Part shown: positions 23,901 to 35,299 of the stretch, piece by piece | Layout: every line of letters begins with the position of its first letter | Position numbering within the stretch: position 1 is the stretch's first letter | NCBI GenBank assembly: GCA_037126765.1 | Contig: JBBCBC010000009.1 | Span: 30,735,504-30,799,503, forward strand | DNA from: Stenogyne calaminthoides | Lineage: Eukaryota; Streptophyta; Magnoliopsida; Lamiales; Lamiaceae | Length of the DNA: 64,000 bases | Reading direction: 5' to 3' | Notes under the pieces: generated by a model | Told to the model about the DNA's origin: nothing | The model's input: only the letters and a program-made list of their open reading frames with translations | Databases searched by the model: none | Made by a program: the position numbers and the translations under genes

Positions 23901-24432
23901 GCACAAAATTAAATGACAAAAAAAAAATCCACTGCATTTTACATCAACAGAACAGTTTTATGATACAACTTATAAGAGCCTAAATCACGAAGCACACTAA
24001 AATTACCCAAAATGCCGGCACAACGATGACCTAATAAAAGCAAGTCTCGTCGGATTCATCGCGTGCAACGGCTTAAACGGTCCTTCAGCATCCCACCTAG
24101 CATCAATTCAACAAAACAAAATCAAATACACACAAAAAATTAACAAAATAAAATCAACAAAAATCTTCAAAGCTAAATAAGCACCAGGTATCGGAAATGG
24201 CCGCGAATTTTTTTAGCTCAGTTTCATTCAAAGAACTCTTTGAACGGAAATTGGACACAGGTGGAGGAGTTGAAGCCGGAGCGGGTTGAGACGGTGGCGG
24301 AGCATCTGAATAACGCCGATTTTGGAGTTTATGAAGAAAATCCGTGCTCGCGCACTGATACGTGGATCGTGAGCAGTTCCAAGCGGGTAGGATTGGGGTT
24401 CGAAGTCGAGCCAGCAGGTGCCTGGAAGCCAT
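17926..24432 (-). CDS. COQ3: Ubiquinone biosynthesis O-methyltransferase COQ3, mitochondrial, nine exons
   Basis: Exons on the minus strand: 24432-24185, 24096-24007, 21558-21480, 21238-21161, 20044-19996, 18833-18784, 18504-18355, 18189-18109 and 18033-17926. All borders are GT-AG and phases agree. The sum is 933 nt, 310 aa plus TAG, close to the roughly 320 aa of other plant COQ3 proteins. Residues 1-60 are basic and Ser/Pro-rich, as in a mitochondrial presequence. ETELKKFAAISDTWWDAEG starts the conserved enzyme. Residues 127-139 (FIDVGCGGGILSE) are SAM-binding motif I, followed by ARMGASVTGID, FDAVLALEVIEHV and LPKGTHDWSSFLTPEEL. COQ3 makes both O-methylations of the ubiquinone ring in the inner-membrane CoQ complex, using S-adenosylmethionine. 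Introns carry a SINE, a Stowaway MITE and a G+C-rich block, yet coding is intact. Confidence 0.93.
19377..19596 (+). mobile_element. tRNA-derived SINE in COQ3 intron 5
   Basis: The head holds RNA polymerase III promoter elements: a box A (GGTTGGCCTAGTGGTGTAGG) and a box B (GGTTCGAACCT). It is flanked by 14-bp target-site duplications, GTCAAGACCAAATA (19363-19376) and GTCAAGAGCAAATA (19597-19610), one mismatch apart. The body is 220 bp, ending in a short AAAA-containing tail. It is not a functional tRNA: the cloverleaf arms cannot be completed. It lies antisense to COQ3. Confidence 0.85.
19688..19952. mobile_element. Stowaway-type (Tc1/mariner) MITE in COQ3 intron 5
   Basis: Terminal inverted repeats CTCCCTCCGTCCC (left) and GGGACGGAGGTAG (right) are the plant Stowaway signature. 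TA dinucleotides flank both ends (19686-19687, 19953-19954). Length is 265 bp with no coding content. Inside, a TTTATCAC... ACTAATAAACAACTCTTTCT block occurs twice. Confidence 0.9.
20586..20890 (+). repeat. COQ3 intron 4 block duplicated at 15915
   Basis: Shares long stretches with 15915-16158, for example TTTTTTTAGTTTAGC and TTGATATAATTACACTTAT, in the same orientation. See the duplicate entry at 15915-17625. Confidence 0.6.
22140..22960 (+). other. Foreign block in COQ3 intron 2: G+C-rich leader and acidic coding scrap
   Basis: The interval 22190-22330 is rich in CACCG/CCGCC and reads like a gene's 5' leader, out of keeping with the AT-rich intron. Downstream, 22725-22945 encodes on the plus strand a short acidic tail (KGENEDENEDEIEFLEGE, then after one stop NNEEEEEEFAFDVVDGDD). 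T-rich DNA lies between. This resembles a captured or retro-inserted gene fragment, in sense opposite to COQ3. I could not identify the parent gene, termini or a TSD. Confidence 0.35.
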
Positions 24433-24503
24433 TGTAGCATGCGAAAGAGCACAGCGAGCTAAACTGAAAATACGATCAGGAGAATTAGAATGAAAAAAGT
24501 GGT

Positions 24504-24528
24504 TGGGCCTCCGTCGAGAATATGGGCC
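24504..24528. promoter_or_regulatory. Two TGGGCC (site II / TCP-type) elements in the COQ3 promoter
   Basis: TGGGCC at 24504-24509 and 24523-24528 lie about 70-95 bases upstream of the COQ3 start codon at 24432. Site II motifs (TGGGCY) are common in promoters of plant genes for mitochondrial proteins and bind TCP factors. Their role here is inferred. Confidence 0.5.
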
Positions 24529-24769
24529 GGGCCTAATAATATGTGAGCGAGCATCGTTTACACCTAAACGCGAAACACAGTCTGAACAAATAAGAGTGAG
24601 TTACTCTAATTTTCAAATTCTAAGTGTATATTACTAGCAAGTCGATCCCTATTTTATTATTACTCTTAGTCCAAAAAGTTCTTTTAAAAAGACTTTTATG
24701 CCCTTATTTTGTTGAAAAAAGAATGGGTCTTTCCCTTCTCTCTCTCATCTCACGTCATTTCAGAAACTA

Positions 24770-24895
24770 TAGCACCCTATCACATTTCACATTTCAAGTT
24801 CTTGACATTCTTCCAATAAAAAAATTATTTTATTTACAATATCACATTTCACATTTCAATTTACTGCCATTCTTTCCATAAAAAAAATTGTAAAT
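24770..24895. repeat. Short tandem duplication (about 65 bp period)
   Basis: ATCACATTTCACATTTCAA followed by a CATTCTT-CCAATAAAAAAA-type stretch occurs twice in direct succession, with small differences. Confidence 0.6.
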
Positions 24896-25155
24896 TATAA
24901 CATTGTTATATAAAATGAATTTTTAGCAGAAGAATGTTCATCTTAAAAAATGATAATTTTTTATTTATTTTTATTAAAAAACATTACAACAAAATTTATA
25001 TAACAAAATTGAAAAATTACAAAAATTTACCTATCTAAAATACCAAAAATTACAGAAATTTACATATCTAAAATCCCAAAAATTTCGTATCTTCATCTTC
25101 TTTTCAACATGAACATGTTCATCACAAATCGTGCATATGTTCATCTTCATCTTCA

Positions 25156-25378
25156 ATTCACTTCCAAACATCTTTCATCATCGCCATCTTCATCCTTATG
25201 AATTATAAGGAACTCAGCACCAAATGAACCCAGAAAATTCAAAGGAACTCAGAATTCAACAAAAAAATTCACTTCCAAACATCTTTCATCACCGCCATCT
25301 TCATCTTATGAGTTATAAGGAACTCAGCACCAAATGAACCCAGAAAATTCAAAGGAACTCAGAATTCAACAAAAAAAA
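25156..25378. repeat. 111-bp tandem duplication
   Basis: A unit starting ATTCACTTCCAAACATCTTT and ending in GAACTCAGAATTCAACAAAA is present twice in direct tandem, almost identical. That indicates a recent local duplication. Confidence 0.85.
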
Positions 25379-26377
25379 AAAATCAGTAGATTCAAATCAG
25401 CATGGGTGTCGAACCCAACAAATTTCAACAAAAATATTTGCAACAGATTCAAAAAAAAAAAAATCAAAGATCCAAAAAACTCAAATTCAAAACCAAAATG
25501 ATAAGGGTCTCAGATCCAAAAAAATTCTACAGATTTAAAAAAATCAACAAATCCCAAAAAATTTCAAATTCAAACCGGCGACGGCGGGGTTGCGCGACTG
25601 GTTTTTGGCGTGGGACGGCGGCAACGACTGATTTTTTGGTTCGGCTTTGTCTTTAGCCTTCACACCGCCGCCGCCTTCGACTTAGTAGTTCGTGTCAGAT
25701 GCAGCGGTGGCGGTTCTGATGTTGTTCGATCTGTAAAATTGGGAAGGGGAGCGGCACCTGTGTTGATGTTTCCGACGACATCGAAATAGTTTTGTGCTGC
25801 GGTGGTGGTGCTGCGCCGAGGCGGCTCACTGGGAAGGCGCGCCGCCATCGGAGCCCGCCGAGTGGGCGATGGTGGTGTTTATCAATTCGAAGAGCGGCGG
25901 GCGCCACTTGCCCAAAGTCAAGGCCCCGTTTCAGGAAATCATGGGTGAAGAACAGGTAATTTCTCGGCAGCGGCGGGGTGACGCTGAGGGGGTTGGGCGG
26001 CGGTGGCGGTGGCGGAGGCGGATGAAAAAATGATGCTGAGTTTGTTTGGGTTGGGGTGAGTTGGACGAGATATTAGGGTTGAATGAGTGGGAGGGGATAT
26101 TTAATGAGGGAAGGGTATTTAGGGTCTTTAGGATATGTTTTGGACCTATTAGTTACTTTAAAAGTGAGTTGGACATATGAGTTATATTAGGATGGATATT
26201 GGACCTAATAGTACTTAGTTCAAAAAATAATATATTTTTTGTAAAAAGCAATTTGGGGCCCCCACTGGTGGAACAATTCATACAAGACTTTGTCATTAAT
26301 AAATAAATTTAATTACTTATAGGTGCAAACCTTACTAGAACATCACTAATAAGTCCATTCATAAATTTAAATCACTT

Positions 26378-26520
26378 AGGGTATGTTCGTTTAGGCTTAT
26401 AATGGACTTGGGAAATCCGGACTTTGAAGTCCTAAAATTTTAATTTTTCTATGAATAGTTAAGATGTATGTTTGTTAAAAAAAGGAGTGAAAAAGATAAT
26501 TGATTGATATTATTATATTA
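26378..26520 (+). mobile_element. Truncated copy of the 7.5-8.1 kb MITE family
   Basis: The start GGGTATGTTCGTTTAGGC, followed by GGACTTTGAAGTCC and ATGTATGTTTGTT, keeps the order seen in the two MITEs at 7475-8115. The other end is missing. Confidence 0.5.
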
Positions 26521-26705
26521 TTTTAACCTTCATATTCAACAAATAGTATGAGATGTGAAGACCAGTATAATATTGTGCATTGATAGTCAATAGATGAAGT
26601 ATGATTGGATGACAACTAAAATTAATCCTGTAATAAAGATGTATAAAATCACATGACATAAACAATAAATTTGTATAAAAGAATTTTTTTTATCATAAAC
26701 ATAAA
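26516..26705 (+). repeat. Degenerate copy of the COQ3 exon 5 region
   Basis: TTCATATTCAACAAATAGTA, TTGTGCATTGATAGTCAATA and GACATAAACAA match 19970-20095, which includes COQ3 exon 5, in the same orientation. The copy has several insertions that break the exon frame, so it is a non-coding relic. Confidence 0.65.
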
Positions 26706-27260
26706 TAAAAGTCCGGTGTTGCATTTTTTAAAATATATTTAAATTGAATATAATTAAATATATTTTTTATACATATATTTTAAAAAATATATTTTATACA
26801 TAAAGTAATAAATATGTATAAAATTGAGATTTCCAATATCCGAATTTATGGTTTGTACCAAAATATAAAAAGAATAATGGGGTATTAATAATTCTATTTG
26901 ATCCATTGTACCAAAACAGGAATATCCCTAATATCCCTACACAAAGCTAGCCTACATTATATTAAACAAAAATACTATTCAATTAAATGATCAAATCTAA
27001 ACGTTCAACATAATTCATCAAACAAACAACATATTAATCTAATCGAAACGAACATATTAAATAAGCAAATGATTTGATAAAAATAATGTTTACATATAAT
27101 CACAGATATTCAATATTTTTGTAAATTCGTAATTTCACTTTCGATCAATATCAATAAATTTTAAATTTACAATACATTCTTCAAACAAAATTGCCACAAA
27201 CTTCCAATTGATCCCATCTCATGTTAACAAGCGAATTAATCTAATCTCGAATTGAAATCT

Positions 27261-29345
27261 TCAAACTCCTCGCTCCACACAATCAATCTCATCAGAGGCT
27301 TGAACATATAGTCTGAGGTTTTGGAGCGCGACTGATGAGTCTTGGCTACAACAAGTAGGAAGTTGAACATCATTAGTTACAGGAATGCTATCTGAAAATT
27401 GTCACAACAAGGTCAGTAAGAAAAATAATATTTCAGTTGAGATTCAATTCCGTATATTTGATTAATCAATTGTGATGGACAAAACCATATCGAAATGCTA
27501 CCATTAACTAGTCACAATCATTAAATAGGGCAAACCAGCACAGCAATTTGCATGCATTGTGCAGACCTAATTCAAGTCTTTGCTGGGAACACAAAATCCT
27601 CCAAAGTAGGTTGTGTCTAGAAACTCCATCTCTAACCCAATCTCCCTAATGGTGAAAGTATTCAATCTATGTGATTCAATGCTTTGAGTTTTACAAAATC
27701 AATTCATTTGGTCACATTGTTGATTATGAGAAGTCATTATAGACCAACTTAAAACTGCCTAAAACTGATTGTAGCAAATACTTCAAGATCTAGAAATTTT
27801 GACCAAAAACACATTAGCTACAAACATTCTCCACTTTAACTTTTTATACATAAATCAATTTAAATTACTTCAAAAGCACAATCACTTGCAAACGAATCCC
27901 CAAAGCGAATGAGCATACCATGAAAACAAAATTGTATCCCATCTCGAGAAGACGACAATAAATAAGGGTGGGATAAAGAAGATTGCCTCCAATTATAAGA
28001 AGACGACAAACATGCCTGGAAATTAGTGTATATTGCAGGTTAATAACTCCCAATTCAGATTCATAAGTTAAGGCTCTCAAAGGGAAGATAATACAGGATA
28101 GTCAATAGTCTTACACATCAATAACATGGAAGGTTACAAGCAATAAGTGGTCATCCAATGAAGAAATATAGAACAAGAACAATGAACAGAAGTAAAAGAG
28201 TGGCAAAAACAATAGGCATAAAGAAGACTATCTCTCTAACCACAGTTATTTCATAAGAACACAAAAGAAAAGCATAGAAAATGCATCCATATTTCATCAA
28301 ATTCTGCTTCATTATATGAAAACAGTTATTACCTGTAGGCATAATTATGTTTGGAGCTTGGTACATTTGATACACATTAGCTAGTAATTGGCAAAACCTC
28401 AACCAAAGAACATCCTTATCAAATCATGAACTTCATCTCTTATTAGCAATCCCATTGCTGTTGACCCTATATATCATTGGCTATTCTAAATCAAGAATCC
28501 AAAAACTAACTAAAAATTAAACAATAGATAATAATTCCCACTAAATTTTTGCAGCAATAAATCAAATCAAGATATTTGTACCTCATCCCTGCTTTTTGGC
28601 CATGGAATGGGAAGCTTGTACCCTTTAGGCCATGGCACCAAACAATCCAATCCAATCCATTCCCATTCAGAGAGCAGTTCCTCTCATACTTGACAACAGT
28701 GGGAGAGGGGGAGAGAGGAAAATATAGGTTAATATGAAAAAGCATTCCAGTACATGTAGTTGTAGTGCAAAGGAGGATTAAGAAGCATTAAACTTACATA
28801 AGATTCTCTACCATTTGATTTTAATAGATCAATCATGAAAGATCTTTTTGCTCCTTTGGCATCAGCTAAAGGCTGTTTCAAGAATGCAAAGTTCAGATTG
28901 AAGAGCAGATATACAAGTTTAGAACATCGAATACAAAGAACAAACATGAATTTCAGGATACAATTGTTGTAATGCCCAATCTGCTACCCTGCAACAAAAA
29001 ATATAGCAAAATTGATACATTTTTATACCTCATAAATATCAAGACCATCTTCTATAGTAAATCAGAAGTCGCATAATAAATCGGCCATACAAATTAAATC
29101 TCAAAAACAAAATAAAAAAGTTGATATTACATAACACAGGAAAACCTCAGCTCGTAGAAATACAAATAGAATTTTCATTTGTATTGCATACCGTGAAAAA
29201 AAAATAGAGATAAATAAATTACCGGGACACATTGGGCTAATCTCCGAGAACCAGTCCGGAAGGACAGATGGGAAGGACTCCGGTAGCTCCGCCTCCGTGA
29301 CGTCGTCGTTGTTACTTCCATCTCGAACTGAAACAACGCGTGACT
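27261..29345 (-). other. Candidate split gene of unknown product (uncertain exon model)
   Basis: Several minus-strand segments have open frames between good AG/GT borders. They are a first exon near 29335-29224, a segment at about 28878-28800 (PLADAKGAKRSFMIDLLK ... NGRESY before GTAAGT), one near 28687-28580, 28400-28330, 28015-27919, and a terminal one at 27391-27261. The terminal one encodes DSIPVTNDVQLPTCCSQD and ends at TGA. The last two join in phase, but I could not make every junction agree: the 28400-28330 segment ends in a phase that puts a stop in the next one. I recognise no family. It could be an expressed gene, a pseudogene or chance splicing signals. In the first exon, alternative frames give either MEVTTTTSRRR or a DWFSEISPMCP-type peptide. 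Confidence 0.25.
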
Positions 29346-29879
29346 ACTCGCAAAATTCACAAAGTGAGGACCATAGCCACTTCACAAAACCCTAATTTCT
29401 TGACACGCTCTCCCGTACAATGGGCCTCAGCGCAGCCGCACCAGTAGGTTACCCCGGCGACCCCGCAAACCTCATCGGGCCGAAAGCATTTCACGATCCG
29501 AATTTGAATTCAGGACAGAGACCACCGTCGAGAATCGTCGCAAGAAAATAGAACAGATGGAAGAGATTCAGAATAAACAAAATGGGGAAGTGAATAGGGG
29601 CTGCGTCCCATTTTCGCCACACGAGAATGAAGAACGAGAGAAGTAGAGAAAGAGTGAATAATGTGGAATGAATTACAAAAGAAATACAAATAAAGGGGCA
29701 AATCGGACCAACAAATGATACTGTTGAACCCTTACTAACCGAAGACCTTTGGGGAATGTGATAAATTGACTGTTTAGAAAATCGACGTAATATGGTCTTA
29801 AAAAAGGGGGATAAAGTTGGATAAATTAGTACACAAATTATTATCTACCAAAGAATTACTATTTTTTTTGTTTACCCAT

Positions 29880-30055
29880 AATAATAGCAACCAAATGGAA
29901 ATAGAACATTGGGAGAAAAAAAATGAAGAAGATGTTAGTGTTAAGAAAAAATTATGATAGATTTAGACATAAATAATAGGAAAAATATGTTTCCTCAAAT
30001 AAATAAAGTTTGAGATTATTTCCATCCATACAAGGAACTTAAAAGGTTTAAAATC
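29880..30055 (+). repeat. Degenerate copy of COQ3 intron 2 sequence
   Basis: GGAAATAGAACA, AAAAATTATGATAG and TTTCCATCCATACAAGGAAC match 21842-21955 inside COQ3 intron 2, in the same orientation. Together with 26516-26705 it marks a second dispersed duplicate of the locus. Confidence 0.6.
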
Positions 30056-30648
30056 AATATAAAATAGAGAATGTAAATCATCGGGCCGCCTAAAAAGTAA
30101 AAACACACGCTACATTGATCCGAGCCCATCAAGGCCACAAAATTTTGGCTAGTTCGCCCAATTAGTTGGGATTATATTACATTTTCACGGCCTAATGCAT
30201 ACTTACTTTTGAGTTAATCATCAACTCTAATTTGATGGGCCACCAAAAGAAAATGAGTCTAAAGATATATTTGTTTCGCGATTACCATGGAAGGACTTTA
30301 ATTTTACAATTCCAAACATATGTTTTTTCAATACTCAAACAAGGTATTGTGAAATCCTACAATATCCACCTGTAATATTATTATTGCATCCTACACCCTA
30401 CCAAATCTATTCATCCGTGTCATTTTTTCATATTCCAATTATATTATATCTTTTAAATCTTTAACAAATGGACCCAAAATCATGATGGTTCGTTGATTTT
30501 TTTTAAACATTTCACATGTCATTCATCTGCATTACGGAATATGTAGTGGAACAAAAAATGTGGAACAGATGATATCATTCCACACCCTACACCCTACATC
30601 CTATTTTGAAATCTTTATTACGTATTAATAAATTATTTATATAATTTA
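30056..30648. other. Intergenic stretch left of the retrotransposon stack
   Basis: Short patches (TTTGTTTCGCGATTACCATG at about 30270) resemble the ends of the PIF-type MITE family but no complete element can be delimited. No gene is seen. Confidence 0.35.
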
Positions 30649-32084
30649 TGTTGGAATTTAGAGGCAATTAAACACGTAATACATGCGCAGCGGAAATAAA
30701 TAGTTCACCAACAACGAACATGTAACTGCATAATTGAATATGTATAAACATAAAGAGAAATCTTACAAAGAATCTTGATATTTTTACTATGGTATCCATG
30801 TAATCCCTCGGTTTCACGGACTTGCATAGATTTTCTGCGTTGAATTGAGATGAATTTTTTAGGAAAATTTATATTCTAAATTTTATGGAGAAATATTTTT
30901 TTATATATAGGAGAGATTATTTTAAATCTTAAGCTAACGATTAGGAAAAATCCTAATAAAATAAATTCTTAGATTTATTTTCCACATATGGTTGATTTAA
31001 TTCACATGTATATAAAAATTACGGATTTGATTTATATATTAAATCCTATAATAATATTCCATATATTATTATTGGAATTATATTTAATTAAATCCAATTT
31101 AATTAAACATTAATAATAATTAATTCCAAATTAATCTATTATTAATTAAATCCATAAATTAAATATTAAATCCAATTTAACATTTAATTTTGTTATAATC
31201 CGGTTTGTTGGTTGTTCATATGAGAGCGATTGTCAAGATGGGTTTTAATTGAACCTAGACAATAAATCGGGCATTCTCAATATATGAGGTACGTTATAGA
31301 ACCGTGCAACTATCCAACTTGAAACATGGGCTATTACGATTTTCTCCTTTCATTCGCGAATAGGTGAAAGTGATGATGAAAATGAAGATTCAAATAATTT
31401 AATCATATTATATCTAATCACTAATTGATCATGTATGTGGAGCCACAAAGTCTAAGTTGGCGTGCAGGGCCGATGACTTAGATCCAATTATGATGAGAGG
31501 ATAGTATTCTCTAAATCCACATTGAGGAATGAATCTTAGTTTCAACTTTGATGCAACGCATTTAAGTGATGAACCCAATCCAAGTCATATCTACCCATGG
31601 AAGGGTGCAAGTGTTGGTCATGGTCAAAGTTCATCATCCCACACATGTTGCATATTGACCTCAAGTATTCCCACTAACCGAGACACCCGTAGACACATAT
31701 AGTGGAAATACATCAAAGCGGTTTCTCGGATGGGTATTACCCTCTAAGGTATTTTGCATTGAGATACCTAGTATTCGTAGTAAGTGAGATCTTACTACAC
31801 CCTCTAAGAGTTTATGACACCAATCTCCATTGCATCATCAATATCCCATTCTTGATGATCCTTGATCGGGCTATTTGAGAATCATGCTTAAGTCATTTAG
31901 TTCTCACAACCTCAATGACAACAATGACTCATGGGAACACTTGCATGAACAAATGCAAACAATCAAACATAATATTTAAACAAGTGTATGTGCCATACAT
32001 TAATATTAAGTGAACTATAATATTAAATCAAACCTGAATATCAGGTATTATGTCCTTACAATAGATTATTCTAGGACACTAACA
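30649..32084 (-). repeat. Element Z 3' LTR
   Basis: Starts TGTTGGAATTTAGAGG and ends GGACACTAACA on the plus strand, so it has TG...CA borders; about 1.44 kb. On the minus strand the polypurine side precedes TGTTAGTGTCCTAG. Its counterpart is 58826-60559. Confidence 0.75.
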
Positions 32085-34891
32085 AACAATCTATTCTTGG
32101 ACTAGAGTCAATCACCTACATGTCTAACCCCTAGACCATCAAATGTGATTTGTACATGAGCACTCGGTCGAAACTTGAAATGATCTTTCAAATTAAATAT
32201 GTGGGAATACATTTTAATTATATTTCTCCTATCCTTATGACGGATCAAATGATAAACCTAGGTACATGCTCGTTTTTCGTTTTATGCGATCTCGGTTCCT
32301 TTGCTTTATGGAGAATCGTACGGCGTTGTCTCAATACAACTTTATTAGACAACCGGCACTCGGAATACCCCCTAGTTCTCTTAAGAACTATAAAATCCAG
32401 ATAGCCTTCCGAGGATTACGATACAAAGAATCTACTCAACTTTGATTGTTGAATGTTGATTGCTTGGAACTATTCCGTTTATCATTGAGAGTGAAACGTA
32501 ACCTAACTGTGATTTGTAATCATTACAGTCGAATTGGAAACTTATCTCAAATTTTTAACCAATACTACTAGGACATCTCTCATATAGACAAGAAAACATT
32601 CTTTAGTTTATCGAGATAGGACAATCCTTCAAAGAATTGATAGTTTTATCCATTGGTATCTACCCGGTGATGTTGATAAGCGTGGGTCACGTTGGCCTTA
32701 GTGTAAGTCATGGCGTACATGATTGACCCAATTGCATATGCATATGGGACATCTCTCATATGCTTGATATCAGCTTCACTAGAAGGACTGTGACAACCTC
32801 AATATCCTCTTGGATCTATCCTTGTGGATCTTGATCCCTAGGATGTAGCAGGCTTCACAACGACCCTTATCACGAAGGTCTTTGACAACCAATCTTTAAG
32901 GGACTGCGTTAACGGGATATTGGTTCCCAAAATCAATATGTTTATGAAAACAATATTCTTCCCGTTGCATTTACAATAAACACAAGGATCTTTTGAATTT
33001 CTGATGAAGTTAAAAGGAATTGATAGCTTCATCAAATCGGATATTCCAACTCCTAGAAGCTTGCTTCAATCAATAAATGGATATCTTTAGCTTGCATACT
33101 AGATTAGAATTTGACTTAGACGTAAAACCTTCCGGTTGAGTCATAAACACTTCCTTATCAATGTTTCCATTGAGGAAAGTTGTTTTGACATTCATCTATC
33201 AAATCTCATAATCATAGTTTGCTGTTATCGCAAGTAAAATTCGAATGGACTTGATCTTTGCACCTGGTGAGAAGGTCTCATCATAGTCAATGCCTTCGCG
33301 TTGACTATAACCCTTCGCCACCAACCTAACTTTGTAGGTTTGTACTTTGTCATTTGCATCGGTCTCTCACTTGAAGACCCGTTTGCAACATATGGGTCTA
33401 ACCCCTTTAGGCAACTCAACCAAGTCCCAGACTTGATTGGTGTGCATCGAGTCCATCTCGGATTTCATGGCTTCATGCCACTTCCCTGAATCAATATCTA
33501 ATATTGCTTCAGAATAAGTATTAGGATCGTCGTTATTCGGTATGTCCATATTATCGAGTTCCCCAAAGAGGTAATCGTATCTAATGGACGGATTACGATT
33601 CCTAATTGACTTACGGAGCTGTGGTTGTGTAGGTTGTACATTCTGATTGTGAAATTTTGTGGTGCATCGATATCATCAATGTCCGGAGAGTCCTCGAGAG
33701 CTACACTTTCAAATGCCTCTTGGGCGGGAGTTTGAACTATGTTGTTCTCATTCAGCCCACTTGAAGGTTCTTGCACTGGCAAACATACTCAATTACGCTC
33801 CCATTGGCTGAAAGACGATCAGCTAGTGAAAGACTCCCACCGTGAAAGTTGTTGAATGCTCCCACTGATTCCTTGTCATGTTGCTTTGACAAGATATCAG
33901 TCTCTTTGTTAATTTGTGGTTCTTGAATTTCTTCAAGTTCTATCAGCTTGCGACCTTGTTCCTTAAAGACATAGTCTTCTTCGAGGAACTTGGTCTGCCT
34001 AGAAACAATCACTGATTGTTTCTCAGGTGGATAGAAGCAATATTCTTTAATTTCCTTAGGATATCCCACAATGTAACCCATTTCACCTTTGGATTCCAAC
34101 TTGTCGGTAAGCATCCTTTTCACAATCACGGGGCAACCCCATGTTTGATATGTGTAAAAGTTGGCTTCTTGCCACACCATGGTTCACATGGTATATGCTC
34201 AACCGATTTAGATGGAATCCTATCCAGAATGTAAATTGAGGTTTGTAACGCGTATCCCATAAGAATGTTGAAGACAGGAAAAGCTCATCATGGACCTCAC
34301 CATGTCTAACAGGGTTTGGTTTCTCCTCTCGAATACTCCATTCATCTGGGGTGTTCCGGAAGGAGTCCATTGTGATTGGATTCCATGCAACTTCAGATAA
34401 TCAGCGAATTCATGGCTAAGGTATTCACCACCTCGATCTGATCGAAGAGTCTTAATACTCTTACCAAGTTGTTTCTCTACTTCAACTTTAAACTCTTTGA
34501 ATTTCTCAAAAGATTCGAATTTGTGTTTCATAAGATACACGTATCTGTATCCGTATCTCGAGAAATTATCAGTAAAAGTGATGAAGTATCCGAAGTGACC
34601 CCTAGCTAGAGTGGGCAATGGTCCACAAACATCACTGTGGATCAACTCTAGAACTTCTTTGGCACGAACCCCTTTCCCAGAAAAGGGTTTGTTGATCATT
34701 TTGCCCTTAAGACAAGATTCACAATTTCCATAAGACTCAAAGTCGAATGGGGCTAAGTAGTCTAACTTTCTTAACCTTGCGATTCTTTTCTCATTTGCAT
34801 GATCAAGTTCTATAATGCCATAAGTAAGTCGGGTTTTCATGATTACTAAGTTTGAGTCTTTTATTTTGTATATTAAGAACATCATATCCAT
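32085..34891 (-). pseudogene. Element Z pol, C-terminal half (integrase, RT, RNase H), broken
   Basis: The longest frame, 34891-34220, holds the GAG-pre-integrase Zn-binding motif (HANEKRIARLRKLD ... CESCLKGK) and the integrase core with HSDVCGP, TDNFSRYGY and SDRGGEYLSHEF. The next segment (34180-33752) contains WGCPVIVKRM and a YCFYPPEKQSVIVSR stretch. RT begins in 33549-33367 (SEMDSMHTNQVWDLVELPKG), followed by scattered pieces down to about 32690 (AIGSIMYAMTYT, RNase H side). Many frameshifts and stops separate the parts. No intact polyprotein is possible. Confidence 0.8.
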
Positions 34892-35299
34892 AATGCAACA
34901 AATACATGTTGCGAGTAATAGAAAGAACTAGATGACAATCATTAAGTTCTAATCTAAAACCAAATGATAAGTCTAACACATAAGTCCCTACATGTTCATG
35001 TTGGGGTTATATGTGAAAGCATGCTTTTACTTTGTATAACCTACGTATCAAACACTTATTTACTGAAATAAATTGTTTATCATTGTTGCTTTAAATATGA
35101 TTGAATGTTATATATATTTATTGCAAACCGTTCGTAGCACGCGTTACATTGTAGTTAACGTGGTGATACCAGATAACAGAAGATCACGTTAACAACTCCT
35201 TGTATACGAGTGTGTGTTTCACCACTTAGATAGATTCGAACAATCTATTGGTAGAAGTTGATGTGTAAGGCTCAGAATGACTTGTCTTGACCAAGAGAT

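Larger units (their letters stand above)
24600..26230. mobile_element. Probable DNA-transposon-like block with a G+C-rich core
   Basis: Both edges carry related but loosely matching sequence: TTACTCTTAGTCCAAAAAG at about 24660 on the left, and, reversed, AATAGGTCCAAAACATATCC at about 26140 on the right. The middle (25575-26035) is strikingly G+C-rich, with GGCGG/CGGCG words and overlapping ORFs on both strands. These have no recognisable domain and I do not call them genes. A Mutator-like element carrying captured genic DNA is possible, but neither TIRs nor a TSD could be fixed. Confidence 0.25.

Noticed and set aside
24240..24437. 65-aa plus-strand ORF near 24.3 kb
   Set aside because: It is antisense to COQ3 exon 1, which is supported by splice phase and homology.
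28506..28745. Spermidine-synthase or QUA2-type methyltransferase exons near 28.6-29.3 kb
   Set aside because: Short peptides such as DWFSEISPMCP and GYKLPIPWPKSRDE tempted these calls, but the following conserved motifs of either family are absent from neighbouring segments.
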